NCBI RefSeq assembly: GCF_907163135.1
Contig: NZ_CAJQUA010000001.1
Location: forward strand, 1,441,001-1,505,000
Direction of reading: 5' to 3'
Length of the DNA: 64,000 nt
From: Brachymonas denitrificans
GTDB lineage: Bacteria > Pseudomonadota > Gammaproteobacteria > Burkholderiales > Burkholderiaceae_C
A program made the position numbers and the translations under genes. This document shows positions 35,371 through 45,151 of the stretch, one piece after another. A model generated the notes under the pieces. The model was not told the DNA's origin. It made no database searches and worked only from the letters and a program-made list of their open reading frames with translations. Numbering within the stretch: position 1 is the stretch's first letter; each line of letters opens with the position of its first letter.

Positions 35371-37121
35371 TCTTCAGCCGCACCGTTCCCCGAAGCGGCC
35401 TCGCCCGCGGCGGGCTTGCGGCGACGCGGGCGACGACGCTTGGCTGGTACTTCACCGTCACCAGCAGCTCCGACTTCAACGTGAGCATCCGCAGCCGTCC
35501 CCTTGGCGCCAGCCGGAGCATCTCCGGTAGCAGCATCCGCAGCACCCATCACACCGTCCCCGGCTGCCGCGCTCTTGGGCTTGCGCCGGCGGCGGCGCTT
35601 CTTGGCCGGCGCCGCTTCACCGTCAACGTCAGCGGCCTCTTCCAGCCCCGCCTCCTCGGCCTCCAACTGCTGTTGCGAAGCCGCCGAAGGCACACGATGC
35701 ACCCGCCCGGTCGGCTTGGAGGGCGCCCCCTTGCGCTGCTGCGCCTTCTGCGCCTCGCGCTGCTGCTCCCTGGCCTGCGCGATCAGATCGTCACGCTCGT
35801 AATCCGGCGCCGTACTGAAGGCCTGCCACCACTCGGCCAGCGCCTCGTCGATCTCGCCATTCGCCGCACGCAGGCGCAGAAAGTCGAAACCGGCACGGAA
35901 GCGCAGTTGCGCAATCAGGCTGAACGGGCTGTTGCCGGTACGCTTCTCGAAGCGCGGCTGCATCATCCAGATCTCGCGCATGTCCGCCGCTAGCTTGCCG
36001 CGGCCGGACACATCGCCAATGCGTGCATCGAACACCTCGTCGATCGCCTCCTGCAGCCCCACGAAGGGCGGCTTGCCCTTGGCCGTCTTGCGCGCCCAGG
36101 CCTCGCGCACGTCCTGCCACAGCAGCGAGGCCAGCAGGAAACTCGGCGCCACCGGCTTGCCCTCGCCCACGCGGCGGTCGGTATCCTGCAGCGAACTGCG
36201 CACAAAGGGATCATCCGCGCGCTCAACCGCCAGCGACAGCAGCGGGTAGATGCCCTTGTGCAGGCCGAGCGCGCGCAGCTGCTCGATCGTCGCCACCGCG
36301 TGGCCGGTCTGCAGCAGCTTGAGCATCTCGTCGAACAGGCGGCTCTGCGGCACGTCGGCCAACAGTGGCAGGCACTCCTGCAGCGGGCTGGCCGTGGCCT
36401 TGTCGAGCTGGAAATCCAGCTTGTTCAGCTTGGCCGCAAAGCGCACGGCGCGGATGATGCGCACCGGATCCTCGCGGTAGCGTGCCGCGGCATCGCCAAT
36501 CATGCGGATGGTGCGCTTCTGCGCATCCTGCATGCCCTTGTGGTAGTCGACCACGATCTCGCGCTCGGGGTCGTAGTACATGGCGTTGAGCGTGAAGTCG
36601 CGCCGCGCCGCATCCTCTTCCTGCGGCCCCCAGACGTTGTCGCGCAGCACGCGGCCGCTGGCATCCACCGCATGCTGCACGCCTTCGAGCGCACGGCGGC
36701 TGGTCTTCTCGTTGCCGTTCACCTGCTCGGCGGCCGACGCATCCAGATAGGCGCGGAAGGTCGAGACCTCGATCACCTCATGCTCGCGTCCGCGCCCGTA
36801 CACCACGTGCACGATGCGGAAACGGCGCCCGATGATGAAGGCACGGCGGAACAGGCTTTTCACCTGCTCGGGCGTGGCCGTGGTCGCCACGTCGAAATCC
36901 TTGGGCTTGAGCCCCAGAATCAGGTCACGCACCGCACCGCCAACGATGTAGGCCTCGAAACCCGCCTTCTTCAGCGTGAGCACCACGTTGACGGCGCGCT
37001 CGTCCACCAGCTTGGGATTGATCTTGTGGACCGAGGCCGGTACCTCGACGCGCTTGCCGAAAGACGGACGTACGCTTGCCGCAGGCTTGCCCAGCAGTTT
37101 GTTGATGAAGCGCTTGATCAT
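35367..37121 (-). CDS. pcnB: Poly(A) polymerase PcnB with an Arg/Lys-rich tail
   Basis: Adds 3' poly(A) tails that promote RNA decay and set plasmid copy number. 584 residues. Nucleotidyltransferase motifs: GGAVRDLILGLKPKDFDVAT (catalytic Asp pair) and RRDFTLNAMYYDP; the helical RNA-binding part runs to ~450. The last ~130 residues are disordered: a Gln/Lys stretch, then two basic clusters (KKRRRRRKPK and KRRRPRRRKP) separated by Ala/Gly/Asp segments. Basic C-terminal tails occur in other PcnB proteins and probably bind RNA or degradosome partners; this one is long. One base separates it from the HAD gene. Confidence 0.95.
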   Translation of the reverse strand: MIKRFINKLLGKPAASVRPSFGKRVEVPASVHKINPKLVDERAVNVVLTLKKAGFEAYIVGGAVRDLILGLKPKDFDVATTATPEQVKSLFRRAFIIGRRFRIVHVVYGRGREHEVIEVSTFRAYLDASAAEQVNGNEKTSRRALEGVQHAVDASGRVLRDNVWGPQEEDAARRDFTLNAMYYDPEREIVVDYHKGMQDAQKRTIRMIGDAAARYREDPVRIIRAVRFAAKLNKLDFQLDKATASPLQECLPLLADVPQSRLFDEMLKLLQTGHAVATIEQLRALGLHKGIYPLLSLAVERADDPFVRSSLQDTDRRVGEGKPVAPSFLLASLLWQDVREAWARKTAKGKPPFVGLQEAIDEVFDARIGDVSGRGKLAADMREIWMMQPRFEKRTGNSPFSLIAQLRFRAGFDFLRLRAANGEIDEALAEWWQAFSTAPDYERDDLIAQAREQQREAQKAQQRKGAPSKPTGRVHRVPSAASQQQLEAEEAGLEEAADVDGEAAPAKKRRRRRKPKSAAAGDGVMGAADAATGDAPAGAKGTAADAHVEVGAAGDGEVPAKRRRPRRRKPAAGEAASGNGAAEE

Positions 37122-37122
37122 G

Positions 37123-37800
37123 TCATTCCGTCGGAAACAGGTCGAGAATGCGCCAGCCGCGCTCTTGCGCCAGCGCGCGCAGGCGTTCGTCCGGATTGGT
37201 GGCCACCGGCACCGCCGATTTTTCCATCAGCGGTACGTCATTGTAGGAGTCGGAATAGAAAGTGATGTGCACTTTCTCCCAATCCAGCCCGCGCACGGCC
37301 AGCCACTGCTGCAGATTGTGCACCTTGCCCTCGCGCAGGTTGGCCACGCCGTCGATATTGCCGGTGATCCAGCCATCGGCGCCACGTTCCAGTTCGGTCG
37401 CGATGATGTTCTCGTCGGCAAACCCCAGACGCTCGCCGATCGGCCCGGCAATGAAGCGGTTGGTGGCGGTGATCATCACCAGCGTGTCGCCCGCCTCCTG
37501 ATGGCCGCGCAGCAGTTCCAGCGCCTCGGGACGCACCTGCGGCTCGATGTACTCGCGCAGGTAGCGGTCGTGCGCCGCATGCGCCTCTTCCGGCGTATGT
37601 TCGCGGATGGCGCGCGTCACGAAGCGCACGTACTCGTTCATGTCCAGCACGCCATCCACATACTGCTGGTAGAAGATGTCGTTCTGTTTGAGCGATTCAT
37701 CGGCATCGGTCCAGCCGATGGCATTGGTAAACAGGGCCCAGGTGAAGTCCGAATCGATCGGAAGCAGCGTGTGGTCCAGGTCAAAAAGCGCAATATTCAT
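37123..37800 (-). CDS. HAD-superfamily hydrolase, subfamily IB (SerB-like)
   Basis: 225 residues, cytosolic. HAD motif I FDLDHTLLP with Asp nucleophile, motif II ITATN, the lysine of motif III in REGKVHNLQQW, and motif IV SDSYNDVPLM are all present. The cap between motifs I and II fits the phosphoserine-phosphatase-like IB branch. Substrate unknown; a phosphatase role in lipid or amino-acid metabolism is typical. It sits in a conserved betaproteobacterial gene string between hda and pcnB and overlaps hda by four bases. Confidence 0.92.
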   Translation of the reverse strand: MNIALFDLDHTLLPIDSDFTWALFTNAIGWTDADESLKQNDIFYQQYVDGVLDMNEYVRFVTRAIREHTPEEAHAAHDRYLREYIEPQVRPEALELLRGHQEAGDTLVMITATNRFIAGPIGERLGFADENIIATELERGADGWITGNIDGVANLREGKVHNLQQWLAVRGLDWEKVHITFYSDSYNDVPLMEKSAVPVATNPDERLRALAQERGWRILDLFPTE

Positions 37801-38492
37801 GTTTCGTTCAGCATCTGTTTGAGCAGCGGCACGGTCAGCGCGCGCCGCTGTTCCAGGGCATAGCCATCGAGCATGCCCAGCAATTCATTGAGGCTGCCCA
37901 GGTCGCGCGAAAAGCGGCTGAGCATGTAGTTGACCACCTCGTCACCGAGTTCCAGGCCGCGTTCGGCCGCGCCCTGCTGCAGCGCCTTGCGCACGCCCTC
38001 GTCGCCGAGCGGCTGCAGCGCATGCACCTGACCCCAGCCCAGGCGCGTGCGCAGGTCCTCGCGCAGCGGCAGGTCGGCCACCGGCAGGCTGCCCGCAGCC
38101 AGCACCCAGCGCGGCTCGCCCTGCTGCGGCGTCATGGCATTGATGAACCAGTTGAAGGCCGTGTGCTGCTGCTCGGGCGAATACAGCTCTACCTCGTCCA
38201 GCAGCACGGCGCTCCAGCGCGGATCGAACTCGCGCGCATAGCCGCCGCATGGCGTGGAGGCATCCAGCCAGCCGGCCGACAGCCCCTGCTCGTGCAGCTC
38301 CTGCAACACCGCCTGCAGCAGATGCGTCTTGCCGCTGCCCGCCGGCCCCCATACATAGGTGGGCACGGTCTGCGGCTGGCGCTGCTGCAGCGCCTCGCGC
38401 ACATGGGCGAGCAGGCGCCCGTTCTCCCCCTCCACCAGCGTATGCAGGCGCGGGCGCGGAGTCAGGCCGATATCGAGCGGAATCTGTTTCAT
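37797..38492 (-). CDS. hda: DnaA regulatory inactivator Hda
   Basis: AAA+ protein that, on the beta clamp, stimulates DnaA-ATP hydrolysis to prevent re-initiation. 231 residues. The N-terminal MKQIPLDIGL is the clamp-binding motif, Walker A is WGPAGSGKTHLL and Walker B is AVLLDEVELY. The C-terminal part lacks a DnaA DNA-binding domain, as expected for Hda. The ATG at 38492 is chosen because the clamp motif must be N-terminal. The stop overlaps the start of the HAD gene by four bases. Confidence 0.94.
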   Translation of the reverse strand: MKQIPLDIGLTPRPRLHTLVEGENGRLLAHVREALQQRQPQTVPTYVWGPAGSGKTHLLQAVLQELHEQGLSAGWLDASTPCGGYAREFDPRWSAVLLDEVELYSPEQQHTAFNWFINAMTPQQGEPRWVLAAGSLPVADLPLREDLRTRLGWGQVHALQPLGDEGVRKALQQGAAERGLELGDEVVNYMLSRFSRDLGSLNELLGMLDGYALEQRRALTVPLLKQMLNET

Positions 38493-38589
38493 GAAGGCAG
38501 GCACAACGCGCTATTTTATGTGCAGCGCAACAACAGGGACAGCAGCTGTGCGTGAAACGCCTGCTGCCACCCCGCAAACCCGCCCGTAT

Positions 38590-39672
38590 TCAGCCGTTGT
38601 ACAGGTCGCTTTGCAGATACTGCGCCCGCAACCGGCGCCCCGCCACCAGCAGCACCGCGCTGATCGGCAGCGCCAGCAGCACGCCGACAAAGCCGAACAG
38701 CTGCCCGAAGGCCAGCAAGGCAAAGATCACCACCACCGGATGCAGGCCCATGCGTTCGCCCACCAGGCGCGGCGTGAGATAGAAGCTCTCCACCACCTGG
38801 GCCAGACCATACACCACGCCCACCATCACGAGCGCCTTCACCACCCCCAGTTGCAGGATGCCGAACAGCGTCGCCAGGATCAGCCCCACGCCGTAACCCA
38901 GATAGGGCACGAAAATCGCCAGGCCGGTAAAGATGCCGATCGGCAACGCCAGATCGAAACCGAACAGCGACAAGGCGATGCTGTAATACACCGCCAGAAT
39001 CAGCATCACCGTCAGCTGCCCGCGCAGGTATTGCCCCAGCACCTCGTCTGCCTCGGTGGCGAAGTTGTGCACGGCATCGCGCATGCGGCGCGGCACCAGG
39101 CGGAACAGGTTGGCAATGATGCGCTCCCAGTCCACCAGCAGGTAAAACAGCACCATCGGTATCAGCATCAGGTTGCCCAGCACGGCAAAGGCCACGCTGC
39201 CGCCGATCTTCAGCGAGGACAGCACCGAGTCGATGCCCGACGGAGCGCCGCCCTCCGGCTTGGCGCTGAAATAGTCGCGCAGCAGATCCTTGATCGTGCC
39301 CACGTTCACCTGAAGCGGCACGCCGAAGCGGTCGAAAACACCCTGCAGCCAGTGGCTGCCGCGATCCAGCAGCACCGGAATCTGGCTCTGCAGCATCGGC
39401 ATTTCCTTCACCACCACCGGCACGATCAGCATCACCACACCCGTCACCACCAGCATGAAGATGATCATCACCAGCGTGACGGCCAGCCAGCGCGGCGTCT
39501 TGCCGCGGAACCAGGCATCCAGCCGGTTCACCAGCGGATTGAGCGCATAGGCCAGCACCGCCGCCACCAGGAAGGGCGTGAGCACCGGCGCCAGCAGCCA
39601 CACGAAGACCCCCACCAGCAGGGCAATGCCGGTCCAGGCCGCTGTTCGTTTCTGGTATGCCGTAAATTCCAT
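38590..39672 (-). CDS. AI-2E family transporter (PerM/YdiK-like)
   Basis: 360 residues, seven or eight hydrophobic helices: two at the N-terminus, a soluble central region (~95-160), then the family core with LIPMVLFYLLVDWERI, LRGQLTVMLILAVYYSIAL and LVGERMGLHPVVVIFALLAFG. Members transport autoinducer-2 or act as sodium/proton antiporters; which applies here cannot be told. First gene of the operon running to folK, divergent from purM across 140 bases. Confidence 0.9.
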   Translation of the reverse strand: MEFTAYQKRTAAWTGIALLVGVFVWLLAPVLTPFLVAAVLAYALNPLVNRLDAWFRGKTPRWLAVTLVMIIFMLVVTGVVMLIVPVVVKEMPMLQSQIPVLLDRGSHWLQGVFDRFGVPLQVNVGTIKDLLRDYFSAKPEGGAPSGIDSVLSSLKIGGSVAFAVLGNLMLIPMVLFYLLVDWERIIANLFRLVPRRMRDAVHNFATEADEVLGQYLRGQLTVMLILAVYYSIALSLFGFDLALPIGIFTGLAIFVPYLGYGVGLILATLFGILQLGVVKALVMVGVVYGLAQVVESFYLTPRLVGERMGLHPVVVIFALLAFGQLFGFVGVLLALPISAVLLVAGRRLRAQYLQSDLYNG

Positions 39673-39812
39673 GGGCGCAGAGCAAGGTTATTACAATAGG
39701 GAGTATTGCCTGACGGCAGATACCGCGCGCAGTGCCAGCACCGCGCCGTCTGCAAGTCTACGCTACGCTTGCCCGCGCGCGCACGCGCTCACCATTTGTA
39801 ATCTTTCCGCAC

Positions 39813-40841
39813 ATGCAAACTCCCATTTCCTACAAAGACGCCGGCGTGGACATCGATGCCGGCGACGCGCTGGTCGAACGCATCAAGCCCCTCGCCAGGA
39901 AGACGATGCGCGAAGGCGTGATGGCCAGCATCGGCGGCTTCGGCGCCCTGTTCGAAGTGCCCAAGCGCTACCAGGAACCGGTGCTGGTCAGCGGCACCGA
40001 CGGCGTGGGCACCAAGCTCAAGCTGGCCTTCGAGTGGAACATGCACGACACCGTCGGCATCGATCTGGTCGCCATGAGCGTGAACGACGTGCTGGTGCAG
40101 GGCGCCGAGCCGCTGTTCTTCCTCGACTACTTCGCCTGCGGCAAGCTGGATGTGGATACCGCGGCTGCCGTGGTCGGCGGCATTGCCGAAGGCTGCGCGC
40201 AAAGCGGCTGCGCCCTGATCGGTGGCGAAACCGCCGAAATGCCCGGCATGTACCCCGATGGCGAATACGACCTGGCCGGCTTCGCCGTCGGCGTGGTTGA
40301 AAAAAGCAAGATCCTCACCGGCCAGAACGTCAAGCCCGGCGATGTGGTGCTCGGCCTGGCCAGCCACGGCGTGCACAGCAACGGCTTCTCGCTGGTGCGC
40401 AAGTGCATCGACCGCGCGGCCGGCAGCCTGCCCGACACGCTGGACGGCATGCCCTTCCGCGAAGCCATCATGCGCCCCACCCGCCTGTACGTGAAGCCGG
40501 TGCTCTCCACCCTGGCCAAGTACCCGGTCAAGGCACTGGCCCATATCACCGGCGGCGGCTTGCTCGAAAACATTCCGCGCGTGCTGCCCGAAGGCACCAC
40601 GGCCCGCCTCACCAAGGGCAGCTGGCCGCAGAGCGAACTGTTCGCCTGGCTGCAGCAAACCGCCGGCATTGACGATATCGAGATGAACCGCACCTTCAAC
40701 AACGGCATCGGCATGGTCGTGGTGGTCGATGCCGCCGATGCAGACTGTGTGGCCGACAACCTGCGCATCGAGGGCGAAACTGTCTACGTCATCGGCCAGA
40801 TTGCCGCTGCCGATGGCGCTGCGCCCGTGACAGTGGCCTGA
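39813..40841 (+). CDS. purM: Phosphoribosylformylglycinamidine cyclo-ligase
   Basis: Makes AIR in step five of purine synthesis. 342 residues. Landmarks: [21 protein letters not shown] at the start, [14 protein letters not shown], the [19 protein letters not shown] block and [11 protein letters not shown]. The start [11 protein letters not shown] is set by the family N-terminus. A terminator follows at 40866-40891. Divergent from the AI-2E transporter operon, a conserved Burkholderiales arrangement. Confidence 0.97.
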   Translation: MQTPISYKDAGVDIDAGDALVERIKPLARKTMREGVMASIGGFGALFEVPKRYQEPVLVSGTDGVGTKLKLAFEWNMHDTVGIDLVAMSVNDVLVQGAEPLFFLDYFACGKLDVDTAAAVVGGIAEGCAQSGCALIGGETAEMPGMYPDGEYDLAGFAVGVVEKSKILTGQNVKPGDVVLGLASHGVHSNGFSLVRKCIDRAAGSLPDTLDGMPFREAIMRPTRLYVKPVLSTLAKYPVKALAHITGGGLLENIPRVLPEGTTARLTKGSWPQSELFAWLQQTAGIDDIEMNRTFNNGIGMVVVVDAADADCVADNLRIEGETVYVIGQIAAADGAAPVTVA

Positions 40842-40865
40842 AGCCGGCCAACGCCAACGCGTGAT

Positions 40866-40891
40866 AAAAAGGGCGCTCCGGCGCCCATTTT
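40866..40891 (+). terminator. Rho-independent terminator after purM
   Basis: Arms GGGCGC (40871-40876) and GCGCCC (40881-40886) with a 4-base loop, preceded by five A and followed by ATTTT. Twenty-five bases after the purM stop. Confidence 0.8.
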
Positions 40892-40917
40892 GCATGCAAC
40901 ACGCCATGGCAACATTT

Positions 40918-40969
40918 CTGTCATGTTGCCTTCCTAAACTCCCAGACACCTTTTGTCACCCGGTGTCAT
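40918..40969 (+). promoter_or_regulatory. TGTCA repeats upstream of phoD, possible Pho box
   Basis: Three seven-mers close to the PhoB half-site: CTGTCAT (40918-40924), TTGTCAC (40953-40959) and GTGTCAT (40963-40969). The last two have a start-to-start distance of 10 bp; the classical Pho box uses 11. They lie 32-48 bases before the start of the PhoD-type phosphatase, where phosphate-starvation control is expected. Confidence 0.45.
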
Positions 40970-41000
40970 GCGGCCTTCGTGCGCCGTCAGGGAGTTCTCC

Positions 41001-42926
41001 ATGCAAAGAAGACAGCTGCTGCGCCGTGGCGCAGCGTTTTTCAGTGTCATCGCGGCCGGTCCGCTGATCACCGCCTGCGGTGGCGGCAATGGCAACGGCA
41101 ACGCCGGCCAGGGGCCCGGCTCCGGCGACAGCGGCCCGCCGCTGGGCACGCACGTGTTCGGCCTCGGCGTCGCCAGTGGCGATCCGCGCGCCGACAGCGT
41201 GGTGCTCTGGACGCGCGTGGAACGCAGCAACCCGGGCAACAACGGCGACATTCCGCTGCGCCTGCAAGTCTCCACTTCTGCGGATTTCGCCACGCTGCTG
41301 GTCAACGAAAACCTGGTGGCCACCCAGGTCTACGATCACACCGTGCGTGCCAAGATCACCGGCCTGCAGCCCGATACACGCTACCACTACCGTTTCGTCG
41401 CCGGTCGCGACATCAGCGCCAGCGGCCTCACCAAAACGCCCCCCGCCGCCAATTCCACGCGCGAGCAGCTGCGCTTTGCCTGGTTCAACTGCCAGGACTG
41501 GAGCGTCAACCACTGGGGCGCGCTCGAACTGCTCGCTGCCGAAGAGGATCTGGACTTCACCGTCCACGTCGGAGACTACATCTACGAAACTGTGGGCGCC
41601 GCCTTCCAGGCCGGCCAGGTCGAGCCGGCCCACACCCCCATCAAGCTGCCCAACGGCATGCCCCTGGCCGACGGCTCCGTGGCCGCCCTCACCCTGGACG
41701 ACTACCGCACCCTCTACCGCACCTACCGCAGCGACAAGCGCCTGCAGGAAGTGCACCGCAAGTTTCCCTTCATCGCGGTATGGGACGACCACGAGTTCAG
41801 CGACGACTGCTGGCAGGACCACCAGACCTACAACAACGCCAACCTGCAACAGACCGACCGCCGCCGCGCCGCCAACCAGGCCTGGTTCGAATACATGCCG
41901 GTGGACATGGGCGATGTCTCGTTCGACCTGAAAAACCAGCGCTACGACAACATCCGCATCTACCGCGACTTCCAGTTCGGCCCGCTGATGCACCTCGTCA
42001 TGACCGACCAGCGCCTGTATCGGGATGACCATGCCATCCCCGAAGCCCTGGTAGCCACCTCCCAGGGCGCCGCACCGGAAGATGCCGTGAAGATGGACAC
42101 CTCGGTCGGCGCGCGCTACTTCACCCCGCTGCCCACCCTGCTGACGGCCCAGTCCATCGATCTGGTCACCCAGCAGCCGCGTGCCGCCGCGCCCTCCATT
42201 CTCGGCAAAACGCAAACCCAGTGGTGGAAGGACACCATGCGCCAGAGCCAGTCCACCTGGAAGGTCTGGGGCAACGAGCTGTCGCTCTCCCGCATGTGGG
42301 CCGACCTGCGCCAGAACCCCATGGTCACCGACCCGGCCCTGAAGCAGCTGTTCGCCATCAACGCCGACTGCTGGGACGGCTATTCGGCACACCGTGTCGA
42401 ACTCATGCAGTTCCTCACGCAGAACAACATCCGCAACGTCGTGGCCGTCACCGGCGACCTGCACGCCTTCCAGTGCGGCATCGTGCGTGACCAGATCGGC
42501 TTCGACCCGCGCCAGCCCGAAGCCCCGGTCAACCCGCCGGCGGGCAATCCCGCCATGGTCGACTTCGTGGCGGCCGGCGTGAGCAGCCACTCCTTCTTCA
42601 GCTACCTGCAAAGCGCGGCCAAAGCCATGCCGGCGCTGGGCGCGCTGGTAGCCGACCAGACCACCTTCGAAGCCTTCATGTGGCGCGGCATCCCCGCTGG
42701 TGCGCATCCCGCTTTCCCGCAGGGCATGCCCCCAAACAACCCCGACATGCTGTTCGGCGACCACCACGCCCAGGGCTACGCCAGCGCCACCATCACGGCC
42801 AGGCAGATGGAAGTGCGCTTCCACAAGGTGCGCCCGCTCGAGAACGGCCAGACACCGGCCAAGCCGCTGCTTGGCACCACCCGCATCACCCTCGCCGCCG
42901 GCAGCACCACGCCGGTGATCGGCTAA
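41001..42926 (+). CDS. phoD: PhoD-family alkaline phosphatase/phosphodiesterase, exported lipoprotein
   Basis: 641 residues. The signal has a twin-arginine region (MQRRQLLRRGAAFF) and a lipobox-like LITAC, so it may be Tat-exported and lipidated. An N-terminal PhoD domain (GVASGDPRADSVVLWTR) precedes the metallophosphatase core with HVGDYIYE, WDDHEFSDDCW and TGDLHAFQ, which carry metal ligands (Fe/Ca in PhoD). It would release phosphate from phosphomono- or diesters outside the inner membrane. The gene for a UshA-type nucleotidase starts 17 bases downstream, making a phosphate-scavenging operon. Confidence 0.92.
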   Translation: MQRRQLLRRGAAFFSVIAAGPLITACGGGNGNGNAGQGPGSGDSGPPLGTHVFGLGVASGDPRADSVVLWTRVERSNPGNNGDIPLRLQVSTSADFATLLVNENLVATQVYDHTVRAKITGLQPDTRYHYRFVAGRDISASGLTKTPPAANSTREQLRFAWFNCQDWSVNHWGALELLAAEEDLDFTVHVGDYIYETVGAAFQAGQVEPAHTPIKLPNGMPLADGSVAALTLDDYRTLYRTYRSDKRLQEVHRKFPFIAVWDDHEFSDDCWQDHQTYNNANLQQTDRRRAANQAWFEYMPVDMGDVSFDLKNQRYDNIRIYRDFQFGPLMHLVMTDQRLYRDDHAIPEALVATSQGAAPEDAVKMDTSVGARYFTPLPTLLTAQSIDLVTQQPRAAAPSILGKTQTQWWKDTMRQSQSTWKVWGNELSLSRMWADLRQNPMVTDPALKQLFAINADCWDGYSAHRVELMQFLTQNNIRNVVAVTGDLHAFQCGIVRDQIGFDPRQPEAPVNPPAGNPAMVDFVAAGVSSHSFFSYLQSAAKAMPALGALVADQTTFEAFMWRGIPAGAHPAFPQGMPPNNPDMLFGDHHAQGYASATITARQMEVRFHKVRPLENGQTPAKPLLGTTRITLAAGSTTPVIG

Positions 42927-42943
42927 CCCCCCAGGAGATTCCC

Positions 42944-44905
42944 ATGCACGCTTCCTCTTCGCCCTTCCGCCTGCTCGGCGGTGCCGCGTTCTGCGCACTG
43001 GCACTGGCCGGCTGTGGTGGTGACGGCGGCCCCGGCCCCGCGGCCCGACCCCAGCCGATGGACCTGACCATCGCCCACATCAACGACAGCCACTCCAACC
43101 TCGACAGCAGCACGCGCACGCTGTCGCTGCTGCAGCCCAACGGCGTGCGCACCGATGTGGAAGTCGACGCCGGCGGTTTCCCGCGCGTCACGGCCACCAT
43201 CAACGCCATTCGCGCGGCCAACCCCAACACCATCGCCCTGCATGCCGGCGATGCCCTCACCGGCACCCTGTTCTTCAACCGCGCAGGCAACCCCGGCGAA
43301 GCCGACGCTGCCCTGATGAACACCGTCTGCTTCGACGCTTTCACCCTGGGCAACCATGAATTCGACAAGGGCGACAGCGGCCTGAAGAGCTTCATCGACT
43401 ACCTGCATGCCGGCCAGTGCAAGACGCCGGTGCTCTCCGCCAACGTCAGGTTCGGTGCCAACTCCGCCCTGGCACAGCCCAACACCAGGAACTACGTGCT
43501 GCCCTCCACCATCCTCAACCGGGGTGGCCACAAGGTGGGCGTCGTCGGCCTGACCGTGTCCGGCAAGACCAAGGAATCCTCCAGCCCCGACCCCGACACC
43601 ACCTTCGAGAAGGAAGCCGTTGCCGCCCAGCGCGCCATCGACGAACTCAGGCAGAAGGGCGTGAACAAGATCGTGCTGCTCTCGCACATCGGCTACGAGG
43701 CCGACAAGGCGCTGATCGCCCAGCTCAGCGGCGTTGACGTGGTGGTGGGCGGAGATTCGCACACCCTGGTCGGCCCTGCCAGCATGAAAACCTACAAGGT
43801 GGGCACGCCCGCAGCCGAGTATCCCGCCCTGCTGCAGAACAAGGACGGCAAGCAGGCCTGCCTGGTGCAGGCCAACGAATACAGCAAGGTGGTCGGTGAA
43901 CTCAAGGTCAGCTTCGACGCCAATGGCGACGTGACGGCCTGTTCCGGCACCCCGCATGTGACGGTGTCGCCCAGCTACAAGCGCGCCATGATCGTGGACG
44001 AGGCCGGCAAGGCCGTGCTCGACGCCAAGGGCAACAAGACCTGGCGCTCGATCACTGCCGACGACATCGCCAGCTTCAACAAGGATCTGGCTGCTGCCGG
44101 CTTCCTGCGCCAGATCGAACCCGACGCCAAGGCGCTGCAGGTGCTGCAGCCGTTCAAGACCAAGGTGGATGCCTTCAAGGCGCAGATCGTCGCTACCGCC
44201 CCGCAGGAAATCTGCTCGCGCCGCGTGCCGGGGGGTGAAGGAAGCGCCGACTACTCCCGCTCGGGCGCCGAGTGCAACGCCATCGGCTACGTCAGCCTGC
44301 ATGGCGGCGACATCCAGCAGTTGGTGGCCCAGGCTTATCTGGACGTGGCCAACCAGGACTATGGCGGTGCCGACATGACACTGCAAAGCGGCGGTGGCGT
44401 GCGCATCCCGCTCAAGGGCGACGTGACCGCTGCCAACGTGATCGAAGTGCTGCCCTTCGGCAACATGCTGTGGCGCCTGCAGATCACCGGAGCCGAGGCC
44501 AAGGCGATGATCGAGGATGGCCTGGATGCCACCTTCAAGGCCGGCGGCTCCACCGGCCCCTACCCCTACTCCGCCGGCCTGCGTTTCGACGTTGACCCGT
44601 CTGCCGCCAAGGGCAACCGCGCCAGCAACCTGCAGGTGCTCGACCAGGCGACCAAAACCTGGGGTCCGCTGGACATGGGCAAGACCTACAAGCTCTTCGT
44701 GCTGAGCTTCAATGCCACCGGCGGTGACGGCTACACCACCCTGGCCAACATCCCCAAGGAGCGCCGTCTCGACATCGGCGTGCTCGATGCCGACGTATTC
44801 CAGACCTGGATTGACCGCATCCCCGAGAAGGACGCCAACGGCCGTTCGGTGATCCGCAAGCTGCCGGTCGAGCTTTACAGCACGCAGTTCTTCAAGATGC
44901 CCTGA
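42944..44905 (+). CDS. Bifunctional metallophosphatase/5'-nucleotidase (UshA/NadN family), lipoprotein
   Basis: 653 residues. Lipoprotein signal (lipobox LAGC at Cys24). The N-terminal metallophosphatase has DLTIAHINDSHSN, GNHEFDKGD and GGDSHTLVG, giving the dinuclear metal site. The C-terminal nucleotidase domain includes TLQSGGGVRIPLKGDVTAANVIEVLPF, followed by a substrate-binding part (LFVLSFNATGGDGY). Expected to hydrolyse extracellular nucleotides or NAD to nucleosides plus phosphate. AGGAG precedes the ATG. Probably co-transcribed with phoD; a strong terminator follows. Confidence 0.9.
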   Translation: MHASSSPFRLLGGAAFCALALAGCGGDGGPGPAARPQPMDLTIAHINDSHSNLDSSTRTLSLLQPNGVRTDVEVDAGGFPRVTATINAIRAANPNTIALHAGDALTGTLFFNRAGNPGEADAALMNTVCFDAFTLGNHEFDKGDSGLKSFIDYLHAGQCKTPVLSANVRFGANSALAQPNTRNYVLPSTILNRGGHKVGVVGLTVSGKTKESSSPDPDTTFEKEAVAAQRAIDELRQKGVNKIVLLSHIGYEADKALIAQLSGVDVVVGGDSHTLVGPASMKTYKVGTPAAEYPALLQNKDGKQACLVQANEYSKVVGELKVSFDANGDVTACSGTPHVTVSPSYKRAMIVDEAGKAVLDAKGNKTWRSITADDIASFNKDLAAAGFLRQIEPDAKALQVLQPFKTKVDAFKAQIVATAPQEICSRRVPGGEGSADYSRSGAECNAIGYVSLHGGDIQQLVAQAYLDVANQDYGGADMTLQSGGGVRIPLKGDVTAANVIEVLPFGNMLWRLQITGAEAKAMIEDGLDATFKAGGSTGPYPYSAGLRFDVDPSAAKGNRASNLQVLDQATKTWGPLDMGKTYKLFVLSFNATGGDGYTTLANIPKERRLDIGVLDADVFQTWIDRIPEKDANGRSVIRKLPVELYSTQFFKMP

Positions 44906-44973
44906 CGGGGCAAGCTGGCCGGCATCGCGTGTCGGCCGCTCAGCGATTTTGATGCAGAACCTCTCTGCACATC

Positions 44974-45003
44974 ACGGGCTGCAAGCACCTTGCAGCCCGT
45001 TTT
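44974..45003 (+). terminator. Terminator after the UshA-type gene
   Basis: Perfect 12-bp arms ACGGGCTGCAAG (44974-44985) and CTTGCAGCCCGT (44989-45000) with a 3-base loop, then TTT. It ends the phoD-nucleotidase operon. Confidence 0.85.
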
Positions 45004-45151
45004 GCATGGGTACGTTGTCTAACCTGCAAGCATGATGCCCTTCCCGGGACGATGATGCTCCCGGGCGCCACATGCCGATCAGCGCAACGGTGGAGGGACA
45101 GCCCCGCCTGTGCCTATGAAACAGCGCACACTGGCGGCCAAGGAGCATCAT

